NCBI GenBank assembly: GCA_014155875.1
Contig: JACEFZ010011456.1
Coordinates: 214,501-278,500, forward strand
Source of the DNA: Cepaea nemoralis
Lineage: Eukaryota > Mollusca > Gastropoda > Stylommatophora > Helicidae
DNA: 64,000 nt
Reading direction: 5' to 3'
The position numbers and the translations under genes were made by a program. This document shows, piece by piece, positions 53,564 to 63,610 of this stretch. Below the pieces are notes generated by a model. The model ran no database searches. It had not been told where the DNA came from and saw nothing but the letters and a program-made list of their open reading frames with translations. Every line of letters begins with the position of its first letter. The first letter of the stretch is position 1.

Positions 53564-54014
53564 CAGTGGTTCTCAACCTTTTTTGGCCCGTGCCCCCCTT
53601 CACTATATTTTCAGAACGTCATCCCCCCCCCCCCCTTCGTTTTTCCTACCTAAAAATTTGGCTCGTGCCCCCCTTCACCATATTTTCAGAATGTCATTCC
53701 CCCCCCCCCCCACTTTCGTATTTCCTACCTAATTCCCCCCCCCCCCCCTTACACAGTATACGTAATAATGGAAGCACATACTAAAACAAGTCTAGACGTC
53801 CACATAAAATGTGATTTGTGGGTCTACTTACTTTATCAAATGAATTTTAGAAGGGTGAGACGTACAGAACCGTAAAGTATGAAGGGAAAAACAAGATCAA
53901 GTAATCAGTTCTTGTATTAACGCGATCTTGAAATAATCACCCCCACCCCCCCCCCCTGGAAACCCTAAAATTCCCCCAAGGGGGGGGGGATTCCCCACCG
54001 GTTGAGAACCACTG
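53564..54014. mobile_element. hAT non-autonomous element (MITE), 451 bp
   Basis: Ends are CAGTGGTTCTCAACC and GGTTGAGAACCACTG, an exact 15-bp inverted repeat known from Charlie-type hAT elements. The 8-bp flanks GTCTACGA (53556-53563) and GTCTACGG (54015-54022) differ at one base. The interior has C-runs and a duplicated CGTGCCCCCCTTCAC block. Confidence 0.95.
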
Positions 54015-54174
54015 GTCTACGGTGTTCTCATCATTCTTTTATACAACCACATGTTTGCATCTTCCACATATTTAATCACTGGTATGATAATTGCCCATGG
54101 TTCGCTTCCATCGATCAAGATTGGCTCGATATGATATAGTTCTTAAGAACTCCTTTTATCGCCTCAGTTGACAA

Positions 54175-55230
54175 AATAATTTACCCATCCATCCACCAGA
54201 TGTTTTTCAGCTTGACTGCTCATTGACCATGCTTCACATCCATACAAATGTACAGGCTCTATGTAGCAACTGACATCTTTTTATTGGTTAGTATGTTTTT
54301 CATCTTGTAAAAAGCTACCTTCGCCAATGTGATTCTTGTTATAATCTCTTCAAGGCATCTCCCATCAGATGTTATTACTGTTCCGAGATAATAGTACCGA
54401 TTCACTTGTTTAAGAACATTCCCATTTACTTGTATATTACATTGTTGTATTTGGTTTTTCCTAGTGATGATTCACTTGTTTAAGAACATTCCCATGTACT
54501 TGTATATTACATTGTTGTATTTCGTTCTTCCTAGTGACAACCATAATTTGTATCTTCTTACAATTTAATTATAATCCTAGTTTTTCACTGTGTCCAATAA
54601 CCGCATCTACTAAATGTAGCAGATTCTGCTCATTGTCTTCAATCAATACTGTATCATCTGCATATCTAATGTTATTGATGTTTCTTCCCCCAATGATAAT
54701 TCCTTTTATATCTTCTATATTTCTGAAAATACTTTCACTGTACAGGGAAAAAAGATCTGGAGACATTACACATCCCTGTCTCACACCTTTCTCTTTTTCT
54801 TTTCTTTTTTTTTCTTTTCGCATATCCTTTACAGGACATCGCTGTCAACATCAGCATCTTTCAGCTGATTGTTGATTTCTTGGCAAGATTACGCTCAGTA
54901 GTTTGCTATTGCTTTCTGAGCGACCGGCTCACAGACCCCATAAGTTACCAACGCGGCGAGAACCGCTACCGATTCTCGCACAGGTTACGTTCCTCACGTG
55001 GATATACGGGATTACGGAGAAAGACGTTAACTCTAGGCCAGGGAGACCAGCAACACCCCTCTTAATAGGCTGATACTGACCTTCTTCATTGTCAATCCTT
55101 ATGACAACTTGTTGTTTCCAATACATGTTTTTTGTTACAAGTCTAAGGTCTTTCCCATAAATGTGTAGATCTGCTAGCATTTATATCATGTTGACATGTC
55201 TTACTTTATTGAAAGCCTTTGTAGAGAATA
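54175..55230 (-). mobile_element. LINE family 1, split by SINE D
   Basis: Reverse frames give MLADLHIYGKDLRLVTKNMY, QQVVIRIDNEEGQYQPIKRG, VRQGCVMSPDLFSLYSE and IIIGGRNINNIRYADDTVLI (intact YADD box, 54823-54569). A 74-bp segment is tandemly duplicated at 54398-54545. Confidence 0.9.
54795..55056 (-). mobile_element. SINE D nested in LINE family 1
   Basis: Flanked by an imperfect duplication (CACACCT / AACACCCCT). Reverse strand: GGTCTCCCTGGCCTAGAG at the head, centre GTTTGCTATTGCTTTCTGAG in reverse, and a T-rich stretch for the tail. Confidence 0.85.
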
Positions 55231-55261
55231 TCCTTCTTCTTGTGAAATGTTGTATTTGCAA

Positions 55262-55365
55262 CTAGACACTAAGTTGGTCATGCGTCGAAGTACACCTGTT
55301 CCTGCAGCGAGGCGCTGTCGTCATTTGGAGGTGACAGGTTCGAATCCCGGTCGGTAACTATAGCT
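55262..55365 (+). other. tRNA-like sequence (possible SINE head)
   Basis: AGTTGGTCATGCGTCGAAGT is A-box-like and GACAGGTTCGAATCCCGGTC contains a perfect B-box. The spacing is long for a tRNA and the acceptor stem does not pair convincingly. Confidence 0.4.
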
Positions 55366-55369
55366 TTCA

Positions 55370-56910
55370 AATTTAATGCTATCTAGTACGTCTTCTAGTC
55401 TCTACTGTCTTCTTCTCCTTCTATGAGCGCCAAGCAATACTATGTGTGTTTATTTATAACTTAATTTAACTAAAAGACGATCATACTTGACAAAATTAAC
55501 GTTGCGGCTAAAGCCTTCGTCAGCAGACAAATTACAGACGTACACTGAAACAAACAACTACATGAAACATCCTAAATTAAAACATATGTATATTTATGTT
55601 TAAGTTATTAATCTACAAAAATAAAGTTACTAATCTGACGCAGAAACGAAAATAATATAGAAAGCGGAAAGAATATGGAAAGAAGGCGGGAGGTGTCCGT
55701 CCCCTGAACAGGTTGAGAATCGCTGAAGTGAACAGTTCCGGTGTTCCCACGTGTGAACTGCGAGCAGACAACAAGTCAACAACACCACAGACGGTACAGC
55801 CCTGCCTGCATCGGCCGGCCTTCATTTCGCTGCAGAATTCTCTAGTTAGTTGTTGTTACACGTCTTTTATAAAATTACAGTTGTGTAGAAGCGGGTTATC
55901 AGCTAAGGGAATGTTAAGAAAATAAAACGTTCCTGTTGAGCTACTGATAGAATTGACGGAGAGTGTAAAAAACAAACTGTGGCCTGTGGGTGGTAGTTCT
56001 CGTGACTCAGGACTCACAACACACCCAAGACAAGACTTGTGACTTTTATTTTATATTTATTAATATTATTTTTATGCGTGGGTTTAAAGCGTGTTACTAG
56101 TACTAGTACAGTCGTTGTTGTTAGATTGTAAGGTTTTTACAACTGTAAGCTTGGCTTAATCTTTCATGATAAAGTAATGTCCCGTGGATAGTATTTCCCA
56201 GCTGATAGTGATAGATAAGGATAAGAATCGTGCGATTTTTTGACAAATCAGTAATTATTAATTTTATTATTATATTACTTACTAACTAAACAATAATACT
56301 AATACGGTTGGTATTTGTACTGTTGTAGGAAAAGACTTAGCAAGGTTTGATTTACTTCAGGGACCAAGTGAAGCCCGGTGACCAAGTAACAGTTAATTCA
56401 GTTATTCTACTTCACAATTTCTTCAGCAAGGTAAGTCACTAGTCACCTTTAGTGTTTTATTTTTATGAAACTGTTTTTGTTTTTTCTTATCACTATTCTG
56501 TAAAAATGATACATCATGTTAAATGTTAGTATTGTTAGATTATTTTGTTGTAGGGAGACTTTATTCGCAATCCAATTGCGAATAAAACTAAGCTTTATTC
56601 GCAGTAGAATTTTGCAAATAAAAGTGAGCTTTATTCGCAATCGAGTTGTGGGAGTTAACATGTCACAGCAGCCACTCACTAGTCAATTTTAGTTTGAGCC
56701 AGTAAGAAGGTGGTTTATTTAGGGCGATATTTCATTTGGCAAATAAAATTCACGTTAAACAAAGACATCTATTAGATCCATCGATTCCGACACTCGATCA
56801 CACGGCGCCCCTCCCCCTGAAAGCTTCCGTAGATCCAAAGAGCACACTTTATTCACAAACTTTGAGTTTCTCAGTTCTATTTTTCAGTTCTCTAATTGCT
56901 GAAAAATGAA
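55370..56910. other. Intergenic sequence upstream of CPTP, no gene recognised
   Basis: A cluster of CTTTATTCGCAAT-like motifs occurs at 56559-56650. CAGCAAGGTAAGTCAC at 56424 is a good donor-like site without a convincing exon. No repeat family from the rest of the window is found. Confidence 0.35.
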
Positions 56911-56922
56911 AAAAAAATATTG

Positions 56923-56998
56923 CCTCCCTGGCAGGGAATCGAACCTCTAGCTCCCGCATGACAGGCGGAGACACTTACCACTATGCTACTGAAGACAC
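56923..56998 (-). tRNA. tRNA-Asp(GUC)-like pseudogene
   Basis: The reverse strand has AGTAGCATAGTGGTAAGTG (A-box), CTCCGCCTGTCATGCGGGAG (anticodon stem-loop with GTC) and GAGGTTCGATTCCCTG (B-box), followed by a T-run terminator. The acceptor and T stems pair poorly, so it is more likely a pseudogene or SINE head than a working tRNA. Confidence 0.45.
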
Positions 56999-57189
56999 GT
57001 TACTGTTACTAGCTCAACAAATATTTATAATATAGTATTATAGTCACACGCATGTCCCGGTGATGTCATGTACGTCACATGACCAGCCGATTCAATTGCG
57101 AATAGACACTTCATTTGTTGTATTCTCCTGTTACTGAAATATTACTACAGTTCTTATATGTATGATGATGGTGTTGAGAATGTAAGGTT

Positions 57190-57445
57190 GAACCTCAAAA
57201 TTATTACATTGGCATTGTGCCGTCTTGACAGACGATAGTTTGTTACATTGTGCTTCAAAAAGGTTTAATAATTACAGCCCATGGCGGTGGTGAATGTGAC
57301 TGTTAAGGCCAATTCACGCTGTAAATGTTCATCCACAATGGATGCATGTGAACACATTTCATTTTCACCTTCATGTATCATCTTACGTCTCACATGCTCG
57401 GTGTGACTTATGTGCAATAATTTTCTCCTTTGTCTTTAGGGAGCC
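57190..57445 (-). mobile_element. LINE family 5, 3' end
   Basis: CGTCTTGACAGACGATAGTT and TTCATCCACAATGGATGCAT match 8165-8285 closely. Confidence 0.82.
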
Positions 57446-57477
57446 CCTATTCACATAATTTTGTATTATGGTTTTCA

Positions 57478-57690
57478 TTTGTCTCCTGTAGTACTTGGTC
57501 ATTGGTTTTTCTGTCTGTCCATGGTATTCTTTGCATTTTCCTCAGAAACCACATTTCTGCAGCCATCAGATGTTGGTAATCAATGACCCAAGATATTCAA
57601 AATTTCCCACCACCTCCAATTTTTCCTCATTAACGTATATTTCTGTGTCAAGATATAAGTTATGATTTTCACTATTCAATTGGATGGAGG
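57478..57690 (-). mobile_element. LINE family 1 fragment and an unassigned reverse-transcriptase fragment
   Basis: 57478-57572 matches the family 1 C-terminal coding region (GTAGTACTTGGTCATTGGTT). 57573-57690 in reverse reads EIYVNEEKLEVVGNFEYLGS, a thumb-region YLGS motif of another LINE. Confidence 0.7.
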
Positions 57691-57764
57691 TTAGATGATT
57701 GATAGTGTGTATAAAAAAATAATTTCAAAAATGTTTTCTTTAAAATAGAGTTATAGTATATAAC

Positions 57765-57855
57765 TCTGTGCACAAAGCCTGAGCTGAAGTTAGAGACCAT
57801 GTGTTGCCCATGCAGTATGATCCCTCTCTTGACCTGCCTAATTTACTCCTCACAC
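57765..57855 (-). mobile_element. LINE family 5 fragment
   Basis: GAGACCATGTGTTGCCCATG and GATCCCTCTCTTGACCTGCC match 8540-8595. Confidence 0.75.
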
Positions 57856-58550
57856 CAAAAGTCTGGAACAAGACAAGCTTCAGAAGCTGACATATCAGCA
57901 CAGTAGTGCTCTAAAGCTTCAATCCTAGACAATTTGCCACCCAAGGCTTAAGGCCTGATCTGCACAGCCATGACATTTGGGTTGCATTTTCTCACAGTAG
58001 GGTCAGGCTTGTACCCTCCCAATTACACTCTCCTGCCCGCAGCCATTGACTCAATGTAGGATGCCAGGTTTGGTGAGCACTGCCAGACTTTTAGTGCTAA
58101 CAAAAAGCAATTAGTACTGTCTACTAGTCTAATGTTATACAGTAGCTCAGTCGTATATGACTAAGACTTTGTACAGACCATAATGGACTGTACACATTAA
58201 CAAAACTTTACATAGCCATTATCATTAACATGCCGCCCACAAGAACCAGCAAACATGTATTGATTTTGTGTCTTTGTCACTGCACCCTTTGTTTCTCTCT
58301 GGCCGTTTTAATGTTATTTTTCGTTTGTGTTCACACCTTGTTATTTGTGAGCATGGGAAAAATCAATATAAGAATTGATTTTATTTCATTCTGTACCTAA
58401 CAAATCAACATATCAATTGCCTTGATGACTAGATCGGGCGATCATGCTTCTCATCATATTGCTATCTCCAACAGCTTGTATCAGTTCACCATGCGCTGAT
58501 GCAATGACATAAGGCTGTCAATCTTCTCTGTCTTTCTCTATCTTTCTTTC
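57856..58550. other. Unassigned sequence
   Basis: No frame, array or element end identified. Confidence 0.35.
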
Positions 58551-58554
58551 CACA

Positions 58555-59465
58555 GATTTTTCCAATTATCACTTGGTCCAACTTTTGTCTTTATGTGGCC
58601 AAAAAATGTTGTCTCTCTCTGATTAGCCGTTGTGCCTGGCACTCTTCTGAATGCCAGGACTAAATTATTTAGTGTAAACTACACCCCTTACAGGGCCTCA
58701 TTAGCTGATGTAATAAAAAATACGATTTATCAACTAAAATGTAGAACTGAGAAAATCGCAATATGTACCAATATTTGTCAATTATATATCGACATTGTGG
58801 CACATAAGGTGTAAATAGTGTCAGAAAACATGTTCTTTGTGACTGTCAAGTCTATCCGCGGAAAAAAAAAAAAAAGCTACATATGGCCCCCGGAACAAGC
58901 ATAATCACATATTAGTGAAATAATCAATCATATAATTGAGTGCTGGACTGCTAGACCGATCGATGGATGCAATAAATGTTTGTGGGCCTGGAGGACCCTT
59001 GCTGTCGTCGGCACTACAAGATATGGATATACACTCTGACTGTGAGCGCCCCCCCGGGCTCACAAACATTTAATGTATCGATCGGTCTAGCAGACGACGA
59101 TACATGCAGACGACGATACACTCAAATGTAAGGGATTGACAACACATCGCCCCGGAAATAACCTTATGAGGCCCTGTAAGGGATGCATTTTACACTAAAT
59201 AATTTAGTCCCGGCATTCGGAAGAGTACCATTGTGTCTTAATACTTAGCTCACCCATTTGTGCTTTCTGAGGAATTTTAAGAATTCTTCTGTAAAAACAC
59301 ATTTCTACGTCCCTCAGGGATTTGTGTAGCTGTTGTTGCTTGTTTATTAATTGTCCTGGATTCATTGGATGTCTTACCTGGGTTTCAGTTCCATGTAGTG
59401 ACAGGCATCTACAAGAGATATCTTTGATTTCCCTCCCATAACTGAGTCTCCCTAACATTCATCAA
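58555..59465 (-). mobile_element. RTE-like LINE fragment interrupted by a foldback element
   Basis: The reverse frame 59458-59204 reads LRDVEMCFYRRILKIP and the preceding LSLHGTETQVRH-like thumb; the 58555-58640 part continues toward RQHFLA-like sequence. The foldback element at 58641-59226 lies between. Confidence 0.65.
58641..59226. mobile_element. Foldback (palindromic) element, ~590 bp
   Basis: Outer inverted repeats of ~60 bases (58641-58702 and 59165-59226, core CTAAATTATTTAGTGTAAAC and its complement) and an inner pair (58948-58985 and 59058-59092, core CTAGACCGATCGATGG). No coding capacity. Confidence 0.8.
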
Positions 59466-59524
59466 CTGGTGCCTCTGCAGATGGACCAAAATGGTATGGG
59501 AGAATCACTAATGAAGGGAGATCC

Positions 59525-59600
59525 TTCTTTTGATCGCTTGAAAATGGTCTATAACTGCAATGTTGTCTCTTGTACGAATTTAAACTGAGGGAGATAATTA
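59525..59600 (-). mobile_element. LINE family 8, 3'-terminal fragment
   Basis: TTCTTTTGATCGCTTGAAAA and TCTATAACTGCAATGTTGTC are the reverse of the family 8 end. Confidence 0.7.
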
Positions 59601-59794
59601 GACAGATTCCAATGCATTAAGACATGGTCAGGAGTTGAGGTACTCCCAGTAGTGGATAAAGGACAGAAGCAGAATGTGTATCCAACCCAATAAACTGGGG
59701 ATATCACCTAACCAAGTAAACCGGTTATCACATAATGTCCAGGGGAGAATAGGCACTGAGATAGGGAACTGACCTCACCCACCTCTTGCTACAT

Positions 59795-59947
59795 TTGTAT
59801 TTTGAATGGTTTTTGAGTTTTTAAAATATTGCTGTTCCAAGTTTTGTATTTACCTTTTATGTTGCATGAGTTCACAGAGGGTGAATATAAAATTTGGTGC
59901 TGCAATATTTTCAAAAACCCCACAGTCATTAAAAATACACCATGTGT
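59795..59947. mobile_element. Small palindromic MITE (copy 2)
   Basis: Same inverted arrangement as 42848-42997 (CCAAGTTTTGTATTTACCTT ... AATATAAAATTTGG ... CAGTCATTAAAAATACACC). Confidence 0.78.
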
Positions 59948-60455
59948 AGCCAAGTCCTATACATACATGGCATAGAATAATTGGAGACACTGTCCACACA
60001 CTCCTGTAACATCTGATCTCTCATAGGGTAACTTATTTCCTCTACGCTGCTCTGACACACATTATTGTTTCGGCACGTAAGCAGATACGATGTATGCTGT
60101 CGTCTGCAGAACATTTCTCACAGCCATCTGAAAAGGTTTTTTTTTACCTCTTGCCCCTTTTCTTGCCTCATGCACCCTCATGCCATAGACATCTGCAGTG
60201 TCGTGTCAGTCTTTGTTACAGTGGTCACTGACAGGAAGTAAGTTAGATGGTGAAGCAACTTCTTTATAAAAATATCTCACAACTACATACATGACCATTC
60301 AACACACAAGAGATGCTCAATACATAATCTCTTTCCCTGCTGTTGCAGAGATCATCTCTGTGGAGAAAGGCTAGTGGAATTAAACTGTAGACAAGATGGC
60401 ATAAGGCAATGGGAAACTGCTGTGCATCTGTAGAACATTATGATCTCACACCTTA

Positions 60456-60854
60456 CCGCGGGGGGCTGAGTGGTCTCGAGGTATGGTCTTGAGTTCTTGA
60501 AGTATGATCCTGGGTTCAAGCCCCGGTGAGGACTGGGATTTTTTCACGTGGACTTCTAGTAACAAAATTTCCTCTGGTCTCTGGGTAGTGAGATCGGACA
60601 CCCTTGTGTACACATAAAATGCACACATAAAAAATCCCTTAGCAGTTGGAAATCGAAAAAAAGTAGCCTAACGGCACTGCCCGGGCAAAATTTTGAGTTA
60701 AAAATCTCCCCAAAGTATTTAAGGATCCTCACCGGTGCTACGGAGTTCGTGCACTGAGCTGAGATTCTCCAGACTCTGGCTTGAGTTAGGAGTAGAACGG
60801 AGCACTTATGGGTTACACCTGTGTGCCGTGATGTTGATCTGTCGACTAAACTAA
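60456..60854 (+). mobile_element. SINE B, complete, with exact target duplication
   Basis: Flanked by ACACCTTA (60448-60455 and 60855-60862). It has GGGCTGAGTGGTCTCGAGG, B-box GGGTTCAAGCCCC and the end TTGATCTGTCGACTAAACTA. The flanks resemble a family 1 LINE end. Confidence 0.93.
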
Positions 60855-60904
60855 ACACCTTATCTGACCACCTACGCTGACCGACACGGCAATGGATTGA
60901 TCAC

Positions 60905-61090
60905 ATTGTTTAAATGTTGACTTCTCGTCCTTGACGTAAATTACAAATACTTCAGAAGTCTGAGCCTGATAGCGAGGGACACTGGTAATAGGGAGTTCTA
61001 GTTCACATGCAAAAAATCTGACCAGAGCACTAAAATTTAGTAACAGGTGTATGGGCCACGCTTGAGTTCAGATCGAGCCAAACAAAACAA
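60905..61090 (+). mobile_element. SINE A, 5'-truncated
   Basis: It starts AAATGTTGACTTCTCGTCC and ends GAGTTCAGATCGAGCCAAAC; the tRNA-like head is absent. Confidence 0.85.
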
Positions 61091-61281
61091 TAATTGTTTT
61101 ATGTCTGTTGACTTCTAATTCTGTGCTATATTATGTTGAATATAACTAATGCATATTGGGCATCCCATGCGCTCTGTCCGATGCAACAGTCATCTCAAAG
61201 TACTGGCCCAGTGAGGAGTTATAATACCGCTCTTGACCTCGAAAATAGCACAGCATATTTAACCAGGCTTCATTCCTAAAT

Positions 61282-61532
61282 GCCGGTCTCTCTGGCTGAG
61301 GGGTTACACCACTTTCTCCGTAATCCCATTTATCCACGCAGGGTCTCGCAGCGAGTAGAGAACTGGAAGCAGTTCGACCCGCGCTTGTGACTTGCGGGAT
61401 AATGAGCCGGCCGCTCAGAAAGCAATGGCAAACTACTGAGCGTAATCTTGCCAAGAAATCAACATACAGCTGAAAGATGCTGATGTTGACAGCGATGTCT
61501 CGTAAAGGATATGCAAAACCTTTATTTATTAT
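61282..61532 (+). mobile_element. SINE D, complete reference copy
   Basis: Flanked by CATTCCTAAAT (61271-61281 and 61533-61543). Head GCCGGTCTCTCTGGCTGAGG (A-box-like), then AGCAGTTCGACCCGCGC (B-box-like), centre AAAGCAATGGCAAACTACTG, end GTAAAGGATATGCAAAACCT with an AT-rich tail. Length 251 bp. Confidence 0.93.
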
Positions 61533-61544
61533 CATTCCTAAATC

Positions 61545-62480
61545 ATTCTGTATATGGTGTTTGAGTTCACCTTGTGATGTCATGATGTTATATTGACACT
61601 GGGAAAGGTGTTTCTGTACAAGCTACAGCTGTTTACAGGTGAACAGAAATGTTTTTATACCTTTCACTCATTAAAATATTGATTTTTCCCTTCGTGTGCG
61701 TATCAAGTGTGCTCCAGCTGTTTAGTTGCCATACACTTTTTGGAAAATTATTTTTTTCATATAGTCTATGGGGGGGGGGGGGGGGGGGGAGACGGGGGAC
61801 GGACGGACTGTCAGCCTCAGAGTTATATTTGGCCTTGCCACTGTTTATTCTGTTCAGAATGGAAATTGACCACCCTATCTCATGCTATGATCTAGAACAT
61901 GCGAAGCTTAACATTTAACACAAAACACAGCATCTGCCTGGGGACTTTTTTAAACCAATCAGTGCAGTAACATAGTGGATAGGTGCTGCCTGTCAGGTGG
62001 GCTATTTTTGACCAGTCAGTTTTAAAGGTCGTCTTCTACGGGGATTTGAACATGTGGCTTACAGATAAACATACTTACCGCTGTGTGCTACAACTCCCAA
62101 TTGGGATATATTGCGCCTGATAAAATTCAGATAGCAAGTGCCTCTGTTTTTGTTTTTCATGCAAGCGTGAAATTTATACCGGTTTTCCCATGGCTTCTTA
62201 GACATGTTTCTTTTCTGTTTATTAATATTTTTATTTGTTTATTCATGTGGTGCAGCTGGTTGAATAAGGTCTTCTAAGAATGGGTGAATCAACAAAACCA
62301 AGAGATAGAATCTGTTAGCGTTACTAGAACACGACCACTAGTGACAAAATGGATGTTGTGGCTAAAGCCTTCATCAGCACACAAACATGCACTGATACAT
62401 TCATTCAGTAGTATGTCCCTTGCAGAACCTCACTCCCTTAACAACCTTCTGGAAATTCTCAGTCATAAGCAAGATGTGCC
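61545..62480. other. Unassigned sequence
   Basis: Contains a G-run of 19 near 61770-61788. TGTGGCTAAAGCCTTCATCA (62357) recurs loosely at 55512. No gene recognised. Confidence 0.35.
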
Positions 62481-62489
62481 ACGTCCATC

Positions 62490-62750
62490 TGGAGATCATC
62501 TACCACATCCTGCACCTATCTTCTCTACGGCCTTCCTCTTCCTCTTTCCGAGCATATACCCCTCCATTATTGTTCTTTCCAAACTTTCATGGCGTTTCAT
62601 CAAGTGACCAAAATATTTAAATTTTCTTTGTTTTATCATCTTTAGTAGCCAACCTTCTTCAGTATTTAGCTCTTGTTGTATGGATGCATTTGTTCTTTTC
62701 TGTATCCAAGATATTATACTGATACTGTCATTTTTAAAAACTATCATTTA
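62490..62750 (-). mobile_element. RTE-like LINE C-terminal fragment
   Basis: The reverse frame reads LNTEEGWLLKMIKQRKFKYF and GHLMKRHESLERTIMEGYML then GKRKRKAVEK, the family-typical FGHxxRR...G...GKR pattern. Confidence 0.72.
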
Positions 62751-62884
62751 CTGCCAATATAGTACCTTGCGGTGTATGGCAGGGGGTCTTGGAGCCTGAG
62801 GAATTAGGGCCGCCTGGTTAGTGCAGTCGCCGCAAACTGTGCAGATTAGGATTTTCTTTTTTGCCCCAGACAGAAAAAAATCTC

Positions 62885-62962
62885 ACACCTTACCGAGGGA
62901 TCGAACCCGGGTCTCCCGAATGAGAGTCCAGCATTCTAGCCACTCGGCCAGCTGCTCCACTG
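62885..62962 (-). other. tRNA-derived sequence (SINE head or tRNA pseudogene)
   Basis: The reverse strand reads GAGCAGCTGGCCGAGTGGCT (A-box) and GACCCGGGTTCGATCCCTCG (B-box) with tRNA spacing. The acceptor stem is incomplete; the downstream T-run would end polymerase III transcription. Confidence 0.5.
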
Positions 62963-63194
62963 ATACAACGAAATGAAAAACTCTACATGAAAATATATAT
63001 AAAAGTTGCTCATCTGCTACCTTGTAGTGGACTTTGACACCTGTGTAGCTCAGTGACTTGTGTATCAGTGATGGGGAAAATGTGTGCATCGAGTACTGGT
63101 CAGTGTAGCCACTGTTGCAGTCATGCTCTTCATCCTTGTAGGGTGGCTGGTCAATTTGTCCATGATTGTGGTTAGCCATCTCACACAATCTCCA

Positions 63195-63460
63195 GTGTTG
63201 AATCAGGCCTCTGTTTTGCCATGTGGCTAAGCTAAGCTATTTATCTCTTTGCCTTCCCCATGCTCTTTTCCTGTTAAGTTTCACAGTTGTAACTTAATTA
63301 TTAGTTGTCATTTTTTATTGTAATGTTCCCAGAAAATTGTGATTGCCTACGTCTAATTTCTCTAAACATTATACAGTTTTAGCTCGTTTCTGATTGGGCT
63401 TTCTCATATTCTATGAGTTTCGGAGAAAGGATTTGTCTACTTATACTATTAACAGGTTTT
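63195..63460 (-). mobile_element. LINE family 1-like, strongly diverged 3' fragment
   Basis: GATTGCCTACGTCTAATTTC and TCTCTAAACATTATACAG parallel the family 1 sequence at 22830-22860 in reverse; much of the rest is eroded. Confidence 0.55.
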
Positions 63461-63519
63461 CTCACTATATATCCTAATCAGCGTCTGTTTTTCCCCCCAA
63501 CCTCTTAATTCAGCGGAGA

Positions 63520-63610
63520 TTAGTTCTCTTCATAAGTTTAGTTCTCTCCATAAATTTAGTTCTCTCCATAAGTTTAGTTCTCTCCATAAGTTTAGTTCTC
63601 TCAATAAGTT
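63520..63610. repeat. 18-bp tandem repeat, five copies
   Basis: TTTAGTTCTCTCCATAAG repeated with single changes. Confidence 0.9.

Noticed and set aside
56400..56435. CAGCAAGGTAAGTCAC as the donor of an unknown first exon on the + strand
   Set aside because: There is no open frame or matching downstream exon in phase; a lone donor-like site is not enough.
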